NCBI GenBank assembly: GCA_030038415.1 | Contig: JASHOX010000296.1 | Location: 1-46,071, forward strand | From: Xanthobacteraceae bacterium | Lineage (GTDB): Bacteria; Pseudomonadota; Alphaproteobacteria; Rhizobiales; Xanthobacteraceae | Length of the DNA stretch: 46,071 bases | Direction: 5' to 3' | In this document: one piece after another, positions 8,528 through 17,892 of the stretch | Layout of the letters: every line of letters starts with the position of its first letter | Position numbering within the stretch: position 1 is the stretch's first letter | The notes under the pieces: generated by a model | What the model was told of the DNA's origin: nothing | The model's input: the letters and a program-made list of their open reading frames with translations, nothing else | The model's database searches: none | Program-made: the position numbers and the translations under genes

Positions 8528-9292
8528 TTAGCCTTCCCCCGATAGCACCTTGCGGATGCGATCGCGCACGGCGGCACGGTCGGCTTCGCTCGTCTCCGGG
8601 GCGAGCGTCGTTTCATAGGCGATACGCGCCGGACGTTCGAATACCATGAGCCGCGCGGAAAACCATAGCGCCTCGTCGATGGAATGGGTGATGAAGATCG
8701 AGGTCGCGCCGGTCTCTTGCAGCAGATTGCGAAACTCTTGGCGCAGCGCATTGCCGGTGTGCTCGTCGAGCGCGGAAAACGGTTCGTCGCAGAGAAGAAT
8801 ATCCGGCTTGCCGGCAAAAGCGCGGGCGACGGAGACGCGCTGGCGCATGCCGCCGGACAGCGCGTGGGGATAATCATTGGCGTGGCCGGAAAGCCCAAGC
8901 CGCGCCAACCATGACGCGGCGATCTCGAGACGTTGCGCCGGCGGCACCTTGTTGAGCTCGAGCCCCAGCGCCACGTTCTCGATCGCGGTACGCCACGGCA
9001 TCAGCCGGTCGTTCTGAAACACGATGCCGATCTTGCCGCGAAACCAGGCAAAATCGGCATAGGGATCGTGACCCTGCACCGCGACGCGGCCGGCTGACGG
9101 GCGAATGAGCCCGGAGATGAGATTGAAGGTCGTGGACTTGCCGCAGCCGGTCTTGCCGAGGATCGCCACCAGTTCGCCGCGACCGACCGAGAAACTTAAA
9201 TCGCGGACCGCTTCGAACGCCGGTCCGCCGCCGGGGCGGGAAAACGATTTGCTCACCCGTTCGAAGAGGATTTCCAGCGGCGTGTTGCTCAC
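8528..9292 (-). CDS. ABC transporter ATPase, NitT/TauT (SsuB/TauB) type
   Basis: The 254-residue product is an ABC ATPase: Walker A GKTGCGKST near residue 45, Q-loop FQNDRL, signature LSGGMRQR, Walker B ILLCDEPF and the switch His in FITHS. The class fits importers for nitrate, sulfonates, taurine, thiamine precursors and aromatic acids. The frame stays open far upstream inside the permease gene, but the homologous protein begins at GTG 9292, which overlaps the permease stop (GTGA), so the two are translationally coupled. Length matches the family (about 250-260). It is the last gene of the SBP-permease-ATPase operon. The substrate is not inferable from the ATPase. Confidence 0.95.
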   Translation of the reverse strand: MSNTPLEILFERVSKSFSRPGGGPAFEAVRDLSFSVGRGELVAILGKTGCGKSTTFNLISGLIRPSAGRVAVQGHDPYADFAWFRGKIGIVFQNDRLMPWRTAIENVALGLELNKVPPAQRLEIAASWLARLGLSGHANDYPHALSGGMRQRVSVARAFAGKPDILLCDEPFSALDEHTGNALRQEFRNLLQETGATSIFITHSIDEALWFSARLMVFERPARIAYETTLAPETSEADRAAVRDRIRKVLSGEG

Positions 9293-10098
9293 AAGGCGTG
9301 CTCGGCAATGGCGCGATAGCGCAGCGCGCGCGTTTCGATCAACGTAATGACGCCCTGCACGACAAGGACGAAGATCACCAGCACGAGCGTCCAGGCGATG
9401 GCGCCGGCCATGTCGAAAACCTGTTGCTGCTGCAGGAGCTCGTAGCCGACGCCGCCGGTCGCGCCCACCAACTCGGCGACCACGACCACGCGCGAGGCAT
9501 TGCCGAGATTGACCTTCCAGGCGGTCAGCATGCCGGGCAGCACCGTCGGCCAGATCAGCGTGCGCAGCAGATCGAACCGCGTCGGCCGGAACGAGAGCGT
9601 CATTTCGAAAAGGTCCTTCGACATGGCGCGGTAGGCGTCGAGCACCTGGAAGGTGAAGGCCGGCAGCGTCGTCATCACCATGATGAAGAAAATGCGGAAC
9701 TCGATGCCGCGAAACCAGATGATGGCGATCACGACCCAGGACAGCGCCGGGATGCCTTGGTTGAAATTGAGCAGCGGATAGGCGTAGCGCGCCAAAGATG
9801 GCGAGCGCGCCATCGGTATGGCGAGCAATGTGCCGAACACGAAAGCGCCGCCGAGGCCGGCAAGGATGCGGCCGCTGGTCGCCAGCATGTCGAGCAGCGA
9901 ATTCCACGACGTGAAGATCTCGACAAGGCGCGTGGCGATCTCGGGCACCGACGGAAACAGAAAGTGCGGAACGAACAGCGACGCGATCTGCCAGACGACG
10001 GCAAGGCCGGCGAGCGCGACCACGCTCTCGTAGCGAAAGCGGGTGAAGGCAAAAAATCTGCCGGCGGCGGGCGCCCCCTCGCCGTCCGCGAGCGCCAT
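9289..10098 (-). CDS. ABC transporter permease, NitT/TauT (SsuC/TauC) type
   Basis: A 269-residue inner-membrane protein with about six hydrophobic helices (for example VVALAGLAVVWQIASLFV and ILAGLGGAFVFGTLLAI). The EAA-like cytoplasmic loop that contacts the ATPase is seen at TLIWPTVLPGMLTAWKVNLG. It belongs to the BPD_transp_1 family beside SsuC and TauC. The start is taken as ATG 10098, whose first base is the last base of the preceding gene's stop (TGATG); a GTG one codon earlier is also possible. It overlaps the ATPase gene at its 3' end. The tight overlaps on both sides show a single transcript for the importer. Confidence 0.93.
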   Translation of the reverse strand: MALADGEGAPAAGRFFAFTRFRYESVVALAGLAVVWQIASLFVPHFLFPSVPEIATRLVEIFTSWNSLLDMLATSGRILAGLGGAFVFGTLLAIPMARSPSLARYAYPLLNFNQGIPALSWVVIAIIWFRGIEFRIFFIMVMTTLPAFTFQVLDAYRAMSKDLFEMTLSFRPTRFDLLRTLIWPTVLPGMLTAWKVNLGNASRVVVVAELVGATGGVGYELLQQQQVFDMAGAIAWTLVLVIFVLVVQGVITLIETRALRYRAIAEHAL

Positions 10099-11078
10099 CA
10101 CTCCATCTCGCCGCTATAGATCGAGGAAGCCGGCGGCATGTCTTTGAACAGGCCGACGTCGATGCCGGCTCGGTAGGTCGCTTCGATCTGCTTTTGGATC
10201 TTGCCGGCCGGCTTTATGTCCAGCGCCAGCCGGGAATTGTCGCGCATCAGGGCCGTAATCGCCTGGCGCTGGGCGTCGTCCTTAAGCGTCGCGACCAGCG
10301 GCGCCGCTGCCGCCGGATTCGCGGCCACCCAGTCGGCGGCCTGCTTATAAGCGCGATAAAGACCCGGAATCAAATCGCGATGGGCGTCGATCCATTCCTG
10401 ATGCGCCGCGACCCCGAGATAGGGAATTTCGCCGCCGCCGGCGAAGGTATGCCAGACCTTGGCGATATTGAGGTCGATGGTATGGATCTGCGGCATGACG
10501 GCCTTCACCAGGGTATAGGCGGGCTCCCACAGTTGCACCGCATCGGCGCGCTCGGCCACGGCATAGCCGACCAGGCCCGGCGGCGCGGTATTGACGACCT
10601 GGAACGAATTGGGGTCGACGCCTTGCTGCTTCGCCAGCCACGCGAACATGGTGTAATTGGTGGTGCCCTTGGCGGCGGCAAGCTGCTTGCCCGCGAGATC
10701 GGCGAGCGTCTTAATGTCGGGCCGGCTCGTCACCACGGTGCCCCAATAATCGAACAGATTGAACAGGTAGCTCGCCTTGATGCCGCGCGTGGCGCCGAGG
10801 CCCAGGATCATCACCGAAGCGCTGCCGCCGACCGGGAAATCGCCGGCATTGAACTCCGTCGCATAGGCATCCGGCGGCCGTTCGACGAATGTGATGTCGA
10901 CGCCGTTGGCGATATCGAACTTCTGCTGCTTGATGACTGACGGGAAGATGGCGCCGAGCGACGGCGGCGTGAATACCACGATGGTGACCGGCGCTGGACC
11001 GGCGGCGTGCGACGGGGCGGTTCCGGCAAATGCGGCGAGCGGAGCCGCCAGCATGACCATTGCGACGAATTTCCTCAT
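10098..11078 (-). CDS. ABC transporter substrate-binding protein, NMT1/TauA/SsuA-like
   Basis: The 326-residue protein begins with a signal peptide (MRKFVAMVMLAAPLAAFAG, likely cleaved after SHA) and then shows a type-2 periplasmic binding fold of the NMT1/SsuA class: an early VTIVVFTPP strand, GGSASVMILGLGATRGI, a hinge segment around GKQLAAAKGTTNYTMFAWL, and LVGYAVAERADAVQLWEPAY. The frame is open to 11165, but ATG 11078 is chosen because the signal peptide starts there and GGGGAGGG lies just upstream. It delivers a small anion or aromatic compound to the permease; the ligand is unknown. It is the first gene of the operon and divergent from a glycosyltransferase. Confidence 0.92.
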   Translation of the reverse strand: MRKFVAMVMLAAPLAAFAGTAPSHAAGPAPVTIVVFTPPSLGAIFPSVIKQQKFDIANGVDITFVERPPDAYATEFNAGDFPVGGSASVMILGLGATRGIKASYLFNLFDYWGTVVTSRPDIKTLADLAGKQLAAAKGTTNYTMFAWLAKQQGVDPNSFQVVNTAPPGLVGYAVAERADAVQLWEPAYTLVKAVMPQIHTIDLNIAKVWHTFAGGGEIPYLGVAAHQEWIDAHRDLIPGLYRAYKQAADWVAANPAAAAPLVATLKDDAQRQAITALMRDNSRLALDIKPAGKIQKQIEATYRAGIDVGLFKDMPPASSIYSGEME

Positions 11079-11219
11079 GGTCCCTCCCCTGCCCGCGACG
11101 GAATCCCGTCCCGACCGCATTTGCTTACAATAGGCTTGGCATGGTGCTAGATAACTTCCCGTCATTCAAGACGCGCGCGACAGGCCTTGGCGAGTCGTTT
11201 CGTCCGACAGGAATCAATC

Positions 11220-12401
11220 GTGCCAACTGACGACCTCAAGAGCCGCGAGTTTGAAAACATCCTGCTGATCAAGTTGTCGGCGCTCGGCGACGTGGTGCAC
11301 ACCTTTCCGCTGCTCAACAAATTGCGCACCCGTTATCCCAAGGCGCGAATCGATTGGCTGGTGGCGTCCGACATCGCCGAATTGCTAAAGCAGAATCCCG
11401 CGATTAACAATGTCATCGAATTTCCGCGCGACGATTGGTCGACGCCTTGGCGATGGACGCCTTATGCGCGCGCGGCGCGCCTGATCGCCACGTTGCGCGC
11501 CGCGCAGTACGATCTGGTGCTCGATCTACAAGGCCAATTGCGCAGCGCCGTTTTTGCCTTCACGTCCGGCGCACCGGTGCGGATCGGCTTCGACAAGCCT
11601 CGCGCCGAGATATGGAAGACCTTGTCGCGACAGCTTCCGGACGAAGCGAAAAAGCACGCCTGGCAGGGTGCGCGCGAGGGCAGCTGGCTGGCTTATACGC
11701 ACCATATTACCTTGCCGACGCTCGATCTGCATCCCGTGGAGCGCTATCTCGGCATCGCGCCGCTGCTCGGTCTCGACGCCGCCGCGCCGGACTTTTCATT
11801 TCCGATTCCGCGGGAGGCGATCAAGCGTATCGATGCGCTGTTGGATTATTACGACATCAGCATGGCAAAGCTGCTTACGGTCATGGCGCCCGGCACCAAT
11901 TGGGACACCAAGCAATGGCGGAGCGACGGCTTTGCAGAGGTGGCGCGGCATTTTCTAAAAAAGGACTTTGCCGTCGTCCTGATCGGATCGGACGGTGAGC
12001 GCGCGTTGTGCCAGGAGATCGCCAAGCTCGCGCCCGGCGCCGTCGACCTCGCCGGCGAAACGACGCTCTCCGAGCTTGCTGCACTCGTCCGCCGTGCCAC
12101 GATCTGTGTCAGTAACGATTCCGGCCCCATGCATCTCGCGGTCGCAGTCGATCGGCCGGCGGTGAGCGTTTTCGGCCCGACCGATCCGGTCTGGGCGGGG
12201 CCTTACCGGCACGCCGGCGCGGTGCTGCGCGTCGAACTGCCCTGCTCGCCCTGTTATCTGCGCGAACTAAGCCGCTGCACGCACGGGCATGCTTGTATGG
12301 AGAAGGTAACCGCCGCCGCGGTCATCGAACGCGTCGAGGCCATCGTCGCCAAGCTGCCGAGCCGCGTCAAAGCTGCTACGCCGCAAGCGCGGCCGCGCTA
12401 G
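11220..12401 (+). CDS. Glycosyltransferase family 9 (ADP-heptose:LPS heptosyltransferase type)
   Basis: The 393-residue protein has the GT9 N-terminal motif ILLIKLSALGDVVHTFPLL and the C-terminal nucleotide-sugar site MAPGTNWDTKQWRSDGF followed by SNDSGPMHLA and FGPTDP. These are the hallmarks of heptosyltransferases that build the lipopolysaccharide inner core. A cluster of Cys residues near the end (PCSPCYLRELSRCTHGHACM) is usual in this family. The start is taken as GTG 11220 with an AGGA box about eight bases upstream; TTG 11187 is an in-frame alternative. It is a single gene divergent from the ABC operon, so its cell-envelope role is unrelated to its neighbours. Which heptose or sugar it transfers is not decided here. 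Confidence 0.9.
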   Translation: MPTDDLKSREFENILLIKLSALGDVVHTFPLLNKLRTRYPKARIDWLVASDIAELLKQNPAINNVIEFPRDDWSTPWRWTPYARAARLIATLRAAQYDLVLDLQGQLRSAVFAFTSGAPVRIGFDKPRAEIWKTLSRQLPDEAKKHAWQGAREGSWLAYTHHITLPTLDLHPVERYLGIAPLLGLDAAAPDFSFPIPREAIKRIDALLDYYDISMAKLLTVMAPGTNWDTKQWRSDGFAEVARHFLKKDFAVVLIGSDGERALCQEIAKLAPGAVDLAGETTLSELAALVRRATICVSNDSGPMHLAVAVDRPAVSVFGPTDPVWAGPYRHAGAVLRVELPCSPCYLRELSRCTHGHACMEKVTAAAVIERVEAIVAKLPSRVKAATPQARPR

Positions 12402-12542
12402 CGGACCAGGCATCCGATCTCGCATTTCGCGCTGCACAATCTTAAGTTTAGACGCGCTTAACCACCCGCCTCTTCAAAAACCATAAGAGTAACCACTTAC
12501 CAATGGCCGTCGCGGTAGGTTGCTGCCGCGAAAGGGCCAACG

Positions 12543-15251
12543 ATGATCAGGGGCGGTCGCATATTTACTCACGGTCGCCGCAATCGGTTTCGGGCAGCGC
12601 TGCGGCCGGCGGTTCTGCTTTACGTGCTTATGGTTCCCGCGTTGTGGCTGGCGCTCATTGCTACGGTCGACCTTGCCGAGCGTGATATCTTTGCGCCCTA
12701 CAGCCGGCTTCGGTTCATGTTTTTTGCCGCAGCCTGCACACTCACCATACTGCTTATAATTGGATTTTTTGTCAGTATTCGCCATCGCATTCGCCTGGCC
12801 GAACGCGAAACACTACTAGGCAAGCAAAAACTGCATCTCGACTCCGCGCTCGCAAACATGCCGGAAGGTCTTTGCATGTTTGACGGCGATCAACGTCTCA
12901 TCGTGTGCAACCAACAATATGCCGACCTCTACGGACTGAGCAAAGAGCAGGCGCAACCGGGCACTTTGTTGCGATCAATTCTCGAGCACCAGAATACCAT
13001 CGGCAACGTGTCGGAAGATCCCGATAGATTCATCGCGCGGCGACTGAGCGCGGTTTCCGCAGGAAAAGCGTACCAGCACATAAACAAACTGCGCGATGGC
13101 CGCCTGATTTTGGTCACGCATCGGCCGATGGACGATGGCGGATGGGTGGCAACCCACAAGGACGTGACAGATCAGGTCAGCCGCGAGGAGTCGATCCGGC
13201 TACTGTTCGAAGGCAGCCCCGTGCCCATGTGGGTCAGCGATCGCGAAAGCCTGCGGTTTTTGGCGGTGAACGACGCCGCGGTGGCGCGCTATGGTTACAG
13301 CCGCGAACAATTCATGTCGATGACTGTGCCTGAGCTGCGGCCCGAGGCGGATCGGGAGCGATTTGGCAATTTCTTGCGATCACTGGAGCTGAGCCAATTT
13401 ACCGAGAATATCGGACAACATGTAACGCGCGATGGAACGTCGATTGACGTCTCGGTATCTTCACGCGCGCTGACCTACGCCGGCCGTAACGCGCGCTTGA
13501 CCGTGATTCATGACATCAGCAAATCGAAGCAGGCGGAGCGGGAGCTTCGCCACACGCAAAAATTCTTGGATGCCATCATTGAGCACGTCCCGGCACCAAT
13601 TCTGGTCAAAGAGGTAGCATGCGCAAATGCCGATGTGGCCCAATGTCGCTATACGTTGGTCAATCGGTCGTTCGAGGAACTGTTCGGCGTCTCGCGAGAG
13701 GAAATTGTCGGCAAGACCGTCACGGATCTATATCCAAAGGAACGCGCCGATTTCATCATCGCGGAAAACAACGAGGCTTTGCGCTCGCCGAATCCGATCA
13801 CACTGTCCGATCACGAGGTTCACACCGCCACCAATGGTGTGAGGATTTGTACCGCAACCACCGTTGCCGTGCGCGACGACGCCCAGTCTCCGCAAATTCT
13901 CGTGACGGTTCTTCAGGACGTGACCGAGCGCAACCGCACCGAGCAGCGCATCGCGCGCATGGCGCATCACGACCATCTGACCAATATCGCCAACCGAAAG
14001 ACGTTCAACGATACGTTGGAGGCGGCGATCAAGCGCGCCATGGGCTGTGGCGATCAGTTCACTATCTTGTCGCTCGACCTTGATGGTTTTAAGGAAACAA
14101 ACGACACTTATGGCCATCTCGTCGGCGACGCGTTGCTATGTGAGGTATCGCGGCGATTGCTGCATGCCGCAGATGACGCTTTTGTAGCGCGGATCGGCGG
14201 CGACGAATTTGCATTGATCGTCGATGGCGGAAGCCAGATAGCGGCGCCGCTCGCGGACCGGCTACTCGGCGCCTTAAGGGAGGAAATCCGCATAGAAGGC
14301 CGACGGATAAAGACCGGAGCGACAATCGGCGCGGCCATATATCCCAATCACGGCTCCGATGCTAAGACCTTGATCAGCAACGCCGACGTTGCCCTCTATC
14401 GGGCGAAGGCCGAAGTCCGCGGATCGGTCTTGTTTTTCGACCCAAGAATGGGCGAGGAGGTTCGCGAGCGGCGCGCTTTGCAGGACGCCTTACGCTCGGC
14501 CGTCGAATGCCAACAGCTTCGCTTGCACTATCAGCCGCAAAGGACCATGTCTGGGGAGGTCATCGGATTTGAGGCGCTGGCGCGCTGGCGTGATCGGCAC
14601 CATGGCTCGGTATCGCCGGCCGTGTTTATTCCTATCGCTGAAGAGAGCGGGCTGATTATCGCGATGGGCGAATGGGCGTTGCGCGAAGCCTGCCGCGAGG
14701 CCGCATCCTGGCGCCGCCCCCTCACGGTTGCAGTGAATGTATCGCCGCTGCAATTCCGCTATGGCGATCTCCCCAACCTCGTTCATTCCATTCTGCTCGA
14801 CACCGGCCTCGCCCCGGCTCGGCTGGAGCTTGAAATCACCGAAAGCGTATTCATCGACGACTTCTCACGCGCGATATCCATCCTTTCTCGGCTCAAAGCC
14901 CTTGGCGTTCTGGTCGCGCTGGACGATTTCGGATCCGGGTACTCCTCGTTGTCTTACCTCCATTCATTTGCGTTCGATAAAATCAAAATCGATCGGACTT
15001 TTGTTCTTGATCTCGAACACAATCAGCACTCCATGGCGATTGTGCGCGCAGTTATCGATCTGGGTCACAGCCTGAACATTCCGGTATTGGCCGAAGGCGT
15101 CGAAACCGCGGCGCAGCATGCGATGCTGCTCGATAGGGGCTGCGACGAGGTGCAGGGCTATCTGGTGGGCCGGCCTATGCCTATTGACGACTATGCAGAG
15201 CTAGTCGGGACCGAAATCACCCCTGCCGCCAGGACCTTGATAGCCAGTTGA
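12543..15251 (+). CDS. Membrane PAS-GGDEF-EAL cyclic-di-GMP protein
   Basis: The 902-residue protein has two N-terminal membrane helices (about residues 22-42 and 58-78) with a short loop between, three PAS-like domains (about 95-200, 215-325 and 335-465), a GGDEF domain (HHDHLTNIANRKTF, then RIGGDEFAL near 551) and an EAL domain (FEALARW near 676, NVSPLQF, EITES, LDDFGSG, KIDRTF, AEGVET, QGYLVGRPM). All metal and catalytic residues expected for an active phosphodiesterase and a complete GGDEF active site are present, so it may both make and degrade c-di-GMP. The product-inhibition RxxD site before GGDEF is absent (AADD there). The PAS domains probably sense a small ligand or redox state. It has its own transcript, with AAGGG upstream of the ATG. 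Confidence 0.93.
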   Translation: MIRGGRIFTHGRRNRFRAALRPAVLLYVLMVPALWLALIATVDLAERDIFAPYSRLRFMFFAAACTLTILLIIGFFVSIRHRIRLAERETLLGKQKLHLDSALANMPEGLCMFDGDQRLIVCNQQYADLYGLSKEQAQPGTLLRSILEHQNTIGNVSEDPDRFIARRLSAVSAGKAYQHINKLRDGRLILVTHRPMDDGGWVATHKDVTDQVSREESIRLLFEGSPVPMWVSDRESLRFLAVNDAAVARYGYSREQFMSMTVPELRPEADRERFGNFLRSLELSQFTENIGQHVTRDGTSIDVSVSSRALTYAGRNARLTVIHDISKSKQAERELRHTQKFLDAIIEHVPAPILVKEVACANADVAQCRYTLVNRSFEELFGVSREEIVGKTVTDLYPKERADFIIAENNEALRSPNPITLSDHEVHTATNGVRICTATTVAVRDDAQSPQILVTVLQDVTERNRTEQRIARMAHHDHLTNIANRKTFNDTLEAAIKRAMGCGDQFTILSLDLDGFKETNDTYGHLVGDALLCEVSRRLLHAADDAFVARIGGDEFALIVDGGSQIAAPLADRLLGALREEIRIEGRRIKTGATIGAAIYPNHGSDAKTLISNADVALYRAKAEVRGSVLFFDPRMGEEVRERRALQDALRSAVECQQLRLHYQPQRTMSGEVIGFEALARWRDRHHGSVSPAVFIPIAEESGLIIAMGEWALREACREAASWRRPLTVAVNVSPLQFRYGDLPNLVHSILLDTGLAPARLELEITESVFIDDFSRAISILSRLKALGVLVALDDFGSGYSSLSYLHSFAFDKIKIDRTFVLDLEHNQHSMAIVRAVIDLGHSLNIPVLAEGVETAAQHAMLLDRGCDEVQGYLVGRPMPIDDYAELVGTEITPAARTLIAS

Positions 15252-15300
15252 TCGATGAGCACGTCGATCGCTGCCGCTGCAACGGTCCGGTTTCGCGGCT

Positions 15301-16203
15301 TCACAAACTTGCCCCCAGCGCTCGCGTCGTATCGTCGAATAACTCATCGACCGATACGCGTCGTGGGATCAGCTTTTGCTGCCGGCAAAAATCGATGATG
15401 ATTTCCAAAGTCGGACGGCAGGCTTCGACCCCGAAACGATAGGGATCGAGGACGCCCCCGTCGGGCAGGCCCGCGGCGCGTTTACTGTCCTGGAATTGCC
15501 GGAACACCTCCCGCACCACGTCGGGCCGCGATCGGGACAGCTCGGTTCGTATCACCAACATATGGTTGATCGGCACGCCGTGATGACGCTCGGCCCATTT
15601 CTGCGCGGCTGCATCGGCGTCCGGAATGAGATGCTTTAGCCGCGGATCGGGAAGCTTGTCGCCGACAATCGCCGCGTCGATCTCGCCGTCAAGAAGCATC
15701 TGCAGCAATTCTTTCCCCGGCGGCGCGCGCTTGACGATGTCGGGGTCGCGGTATTCCGCGACATGCGGATCCTCGAATGTGATCCACTCCACTTTATTGA
15801 GATCGACGCCATAGTCGCTCGCCAGAATGCCCCTCACCCAGGTGCCGGTGGTTACGGTGAACGCCCGGACGCCGACGCGCTTGCCATTGAGATCGGACGG
15901 CTTGAGCGTACCCCGTTCGGCATTATAGGCGATGGTGTGATGTTGGCCGCGGCTCACCACCACGGCCGGAACCAAGATATAAGGCTTGTTGTACGACTTG
16001 GCCTGCAGATAGGTGACGATCGCCAACTCGGCGAGATCGTATTTGGCCTCGCGCACGACTTGTTTGAACAAGTTGTTGGCGACCTTGACCTCGACGAAAT
16101 CGAAATCGACGAGATCGGAATGCAGCGCCCCGCTTTTAAGCGGCGCGACGTTCGGATAGTTGCCCAGCATCGTGTGCAAAGTGAGTTTCGACCCGGTCGC
16201 CAT
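15301..16203 (-). CDS. PhtD-like (4,5-dihydroxyphthalate decarboxylase family) periplasmic-binding-fold protein
   Basis: The 300-residue protein starts without a signal peptide and reads as the PBP2 fold shared by 4,5-dihydroxyphthalate decarboxylase and NMT1 proteins: LTLHTMLGNYPNVAPLKSG at the start, FDFVEV, LAELAIVTYLQAKSY, LNGKRVGVRAFTVTTGTWVRGIL and GEIDAAIVGD. Members act in the cytoplasm either as aromatic-acid decarboxylases or as unassigned binding proteins. The ATG is preceded by AGGAGG five bases away. It lies 11 bases after an amidohydrolase gene on the same strand, so the pair is an operon; ring decarboxylation plus hydrolysis would fit breakdown of an aromatic acid. The actual reaction is an inference. 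Confidence 0.8.
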   Translation of the reverse strand: MATGSKLTLHTMLGNYPNVAPLKSGALHSDLVDFDFVEVKVANNLFKQVVREAKYDLAELAIVTYLQAKSYNKPYILVPAVVVSRGQHHTIAYNAERGTLKPSDLNGKRVGVRAFTVTTGTWVRGILASDYGVDLNKVEWITFEDPHVAEYRDPDIVKRAPPGKELLQMLLDGEIDAAIVGDKLPDPRLKHLIPDADAAAQKWAERHHGVPINHMLVIRTELSRSRPDVVREVFRQFQDSKRAAGLPDGGVLDPYRFGVEACRPTLEIIIDFCRQQKLIPRRVSVDELFDDTTRALGASL

Positions 16204-16214
16204 CGCAGCCTCCT

Positions 16215-17069
16215 TTATCGATCAGCAAGTGCCGGATAAAGCGTCAGCGCCGTCTTGCCGAAAATCCACTCCTGATCGGAATCCTTGGCGAAGGAAAACG
16301 CCGTTCGCGCCGCGCCGAGAATTTCCGACAGCGTGCCGACCGAATTCGGAAAATTCGATCCCCAGGCAATCCGCGATGCATCGAATGTATCGATCAATTT
16401 ACCGAAGAACGTTTCCGGCGTGCCTTTGCCCCATAATTTCGGGGTCACATTGATCGGCGTGATCTTCAGATAAACCTGTTTGTATTTGGCGAGCGCGAAG
16501 AGGTCTGCCGCCCCACTGTAGGGCGGCCCGTCTTCGAACGGCGCGCGCGACAGGTGGTCAAGGATAATCGTCACCTTGGGAAACTTGTCCATGATCTGAC
16601 GCAACAGCGGAATGCCTTCCTGCTTCATCTGCATGCAGACCGGGATGTTCCTCGCCGCCGCGTGCTCCCAAAACGGATAGGTTTTCGGATCGACGAACCA
16701 GGTGGCCTGATCCGGGAGCGTGCTGCCCGTCGTGAACAGGCGCATGCCGGTACAGCCGCGGCCGAGCCAATAGTCAAACTTTTTCACCGCGTCCGGGGCC
16801 ATGACATCGATCGAATAAACGCCAGTGAAACGTGACGGCACGGCTGCGACGGCGTCCGCGACATAGCTGTTGTCATAACCGTAAGCTGTCGACGAATGCA
16901 CGATCGCGGCCTTGGCGACGCCGGCCTCGTCCATGGCTTTGAGGAGTGTTTCATAGGTTGTCGGCCGCTCGCTCGACCAGGTCGATTGTTTGCCACCGAG
17001 CGGCGCCAGCGGATAGCGCTTGGTATCCGGCGAAACGATGTGGGGATGAATATCGATTACTGGCGACAT
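16215..17069 (-). CDS. Amidohydrolase family protein (amidohydrolase_2)
   Basis: The 284-residue protein is a TIM-barrel metal-dependent hydrolase. It has the N-terminal metal motif IDIHPHIVS (HxH), TIILDHLSR with a further His, and AWGSNFPNS near the C-terminus, where many relatives have Asp rather than Asn. Such enzymes hydrolyse lactones or decarboxylate aromatic acids (the 2-pyrone-4,6-dicarboxylate lactonase and gamma-resorcylate decarboxylase group). The frame is open to 17420, but ATG 17069 is chosen because homology starts there and GAGG lies about five bases upstream. It is followed after 11 bases by the PhtD-like gene. The partial gene at 1-238 belongs to the same superfamily but is clearly a different member. 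Confidence 0.85.
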   Translation of the reverse strand: MSPVIDIHPHIVSPDTKRYPLAPLGGKQSTWSSERPTTYETLLKAMDEAGVAKAAIVHSSTAYGYDNSYVADAVAAVPSRFTGVYSIDVMAPDAVKKFDYWLGRGCTGMRLFTTGSTLPDQATWFVDPKTYPFWEHAAARNIPVCMQMKQEGIPLLRQIMDKFPKVTIILDHLSRAPFEDGPPYSGAADLFALAKYKQVYLKITPINVTPKLWGKGTPETFFGKLIDTFDASRIAWGSNFPNSVGTLSEILGAARTAFSFAKDSDQEWIFGKTALTLYPALADR

Positions 17070-17382
17070 GGCACCTCGCGCGGCAACGAAATTTAGAGAT
17101 TGATTGATATCGACCAAGTGCCTCGCCATCCAGATCACCTTGGATGAATCGGGGGCGCCGTGCAAGGAACTGGTGCCGACGATCGTCGACATCGCAACCG
17201 GCATCGGCGCCAATAGAGAAGCGCTGCCTATTGCCTGATCGCCGGCGGAAACCGCAGCAGCGCGATAACGGCGAGCCACCACGGCCTGCGGCGACATTGG
17301 AATCCACACATGGTCATGGTATCTGCCGAGTGATCTGTCTGGGCACGATCCGCAACTGACGCGGCACACAAGGGGCGCTGGA

Positions 17383-17892
17383 ATGCCGCTGATCCATGAC
17401 AAAGAAGCTTGGCAAAGCAACCTTGCCGCGCTTCCGCTCGCAAGCTACGGCGCCGGCGAGACGGTGTTTGCCGAAGGCACCAGCACCGGGCGGCTGCTCA
17501 TTCTCAAAAGCGGGGCCGTCAGCATCGTCAAGGGCGGCATCGAGATCGCGACGGTAGCGGAACCCGGCGCGGTGTTCGGCGAACTCTCCGCGCTGCTCGG
17601 TCAGCCGCACGGCGCCGACGTGCTCGCCATTGAAGCGTCGGAATTTCATGTCGCCGACGCCGCCGCATTGCTCGGTCAGGACCCGGTCGCGCTCCTTTAC
17701 GTAACGATGGTGCTGGCGCGGCGCCTCGACGCCGCCAACCGGGCGCTCGTCGAACTCAAGGACCAGATCGAGGCCGGCGAACCGCCGAGCATGATCGAGA
17801 AATCGGTCGAGCGGATCCAGGGATTGCTGAGCGCGATCGGCACCGGCTACATGCGTGCCGGCGTCGGCTATTCTATGCTTCCCCCGACCTAG
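17383..17892 (+). CDS. Stand-alone cyclic-nucleotide-binding-fold protein
   Basis: The 169-residue protein has a cNMP-binding beta-roll: YGAGETVFAEG near residue 22, LLILKSGAVSIVKGG, and the phosphate-cassette region FGELSALLGQPHGADVLA near residues 65-82, followed by a C-helix. It has no DNA-binding helix-turn-helix, unlike CRP/FNR. Glu67 of the cassette is present, but the conserved Arg that grips the cyclic phosphate is His76 (PHGAD instead of PRxA), so cAMP binding in the usual way is doubtful. It may be a scaffold or a redox/small-ligand sensor. It is divergent from the amidohydrolase gene; a cyclase gene lies 18 kb away. AGGGG precedes the ATG. Confidence 0.82.
   Translation: MPLIHDKEAWQSNLAALPLASYGAGETVFAEGTSTGRLLILKSGAVSIVKGGIEIATVAEPGAVFGELSALLGQPHGADVLAIEASEFHVADAAALLGQDPVALLYVTMVLARRLDAANRALVELKDQIEAGEPPSMIEKSVERIQGLLSAIGTGYMRAGVGYSMLPPT

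Noticed and set aside
9293..9907. N-terminal extension of the ABC ATPase frame through the permease gene
   Set aside because: Translation is Arg/His-rich and unlike ATPases; homology begins at GTG 9292, which overlaps the permease stop.
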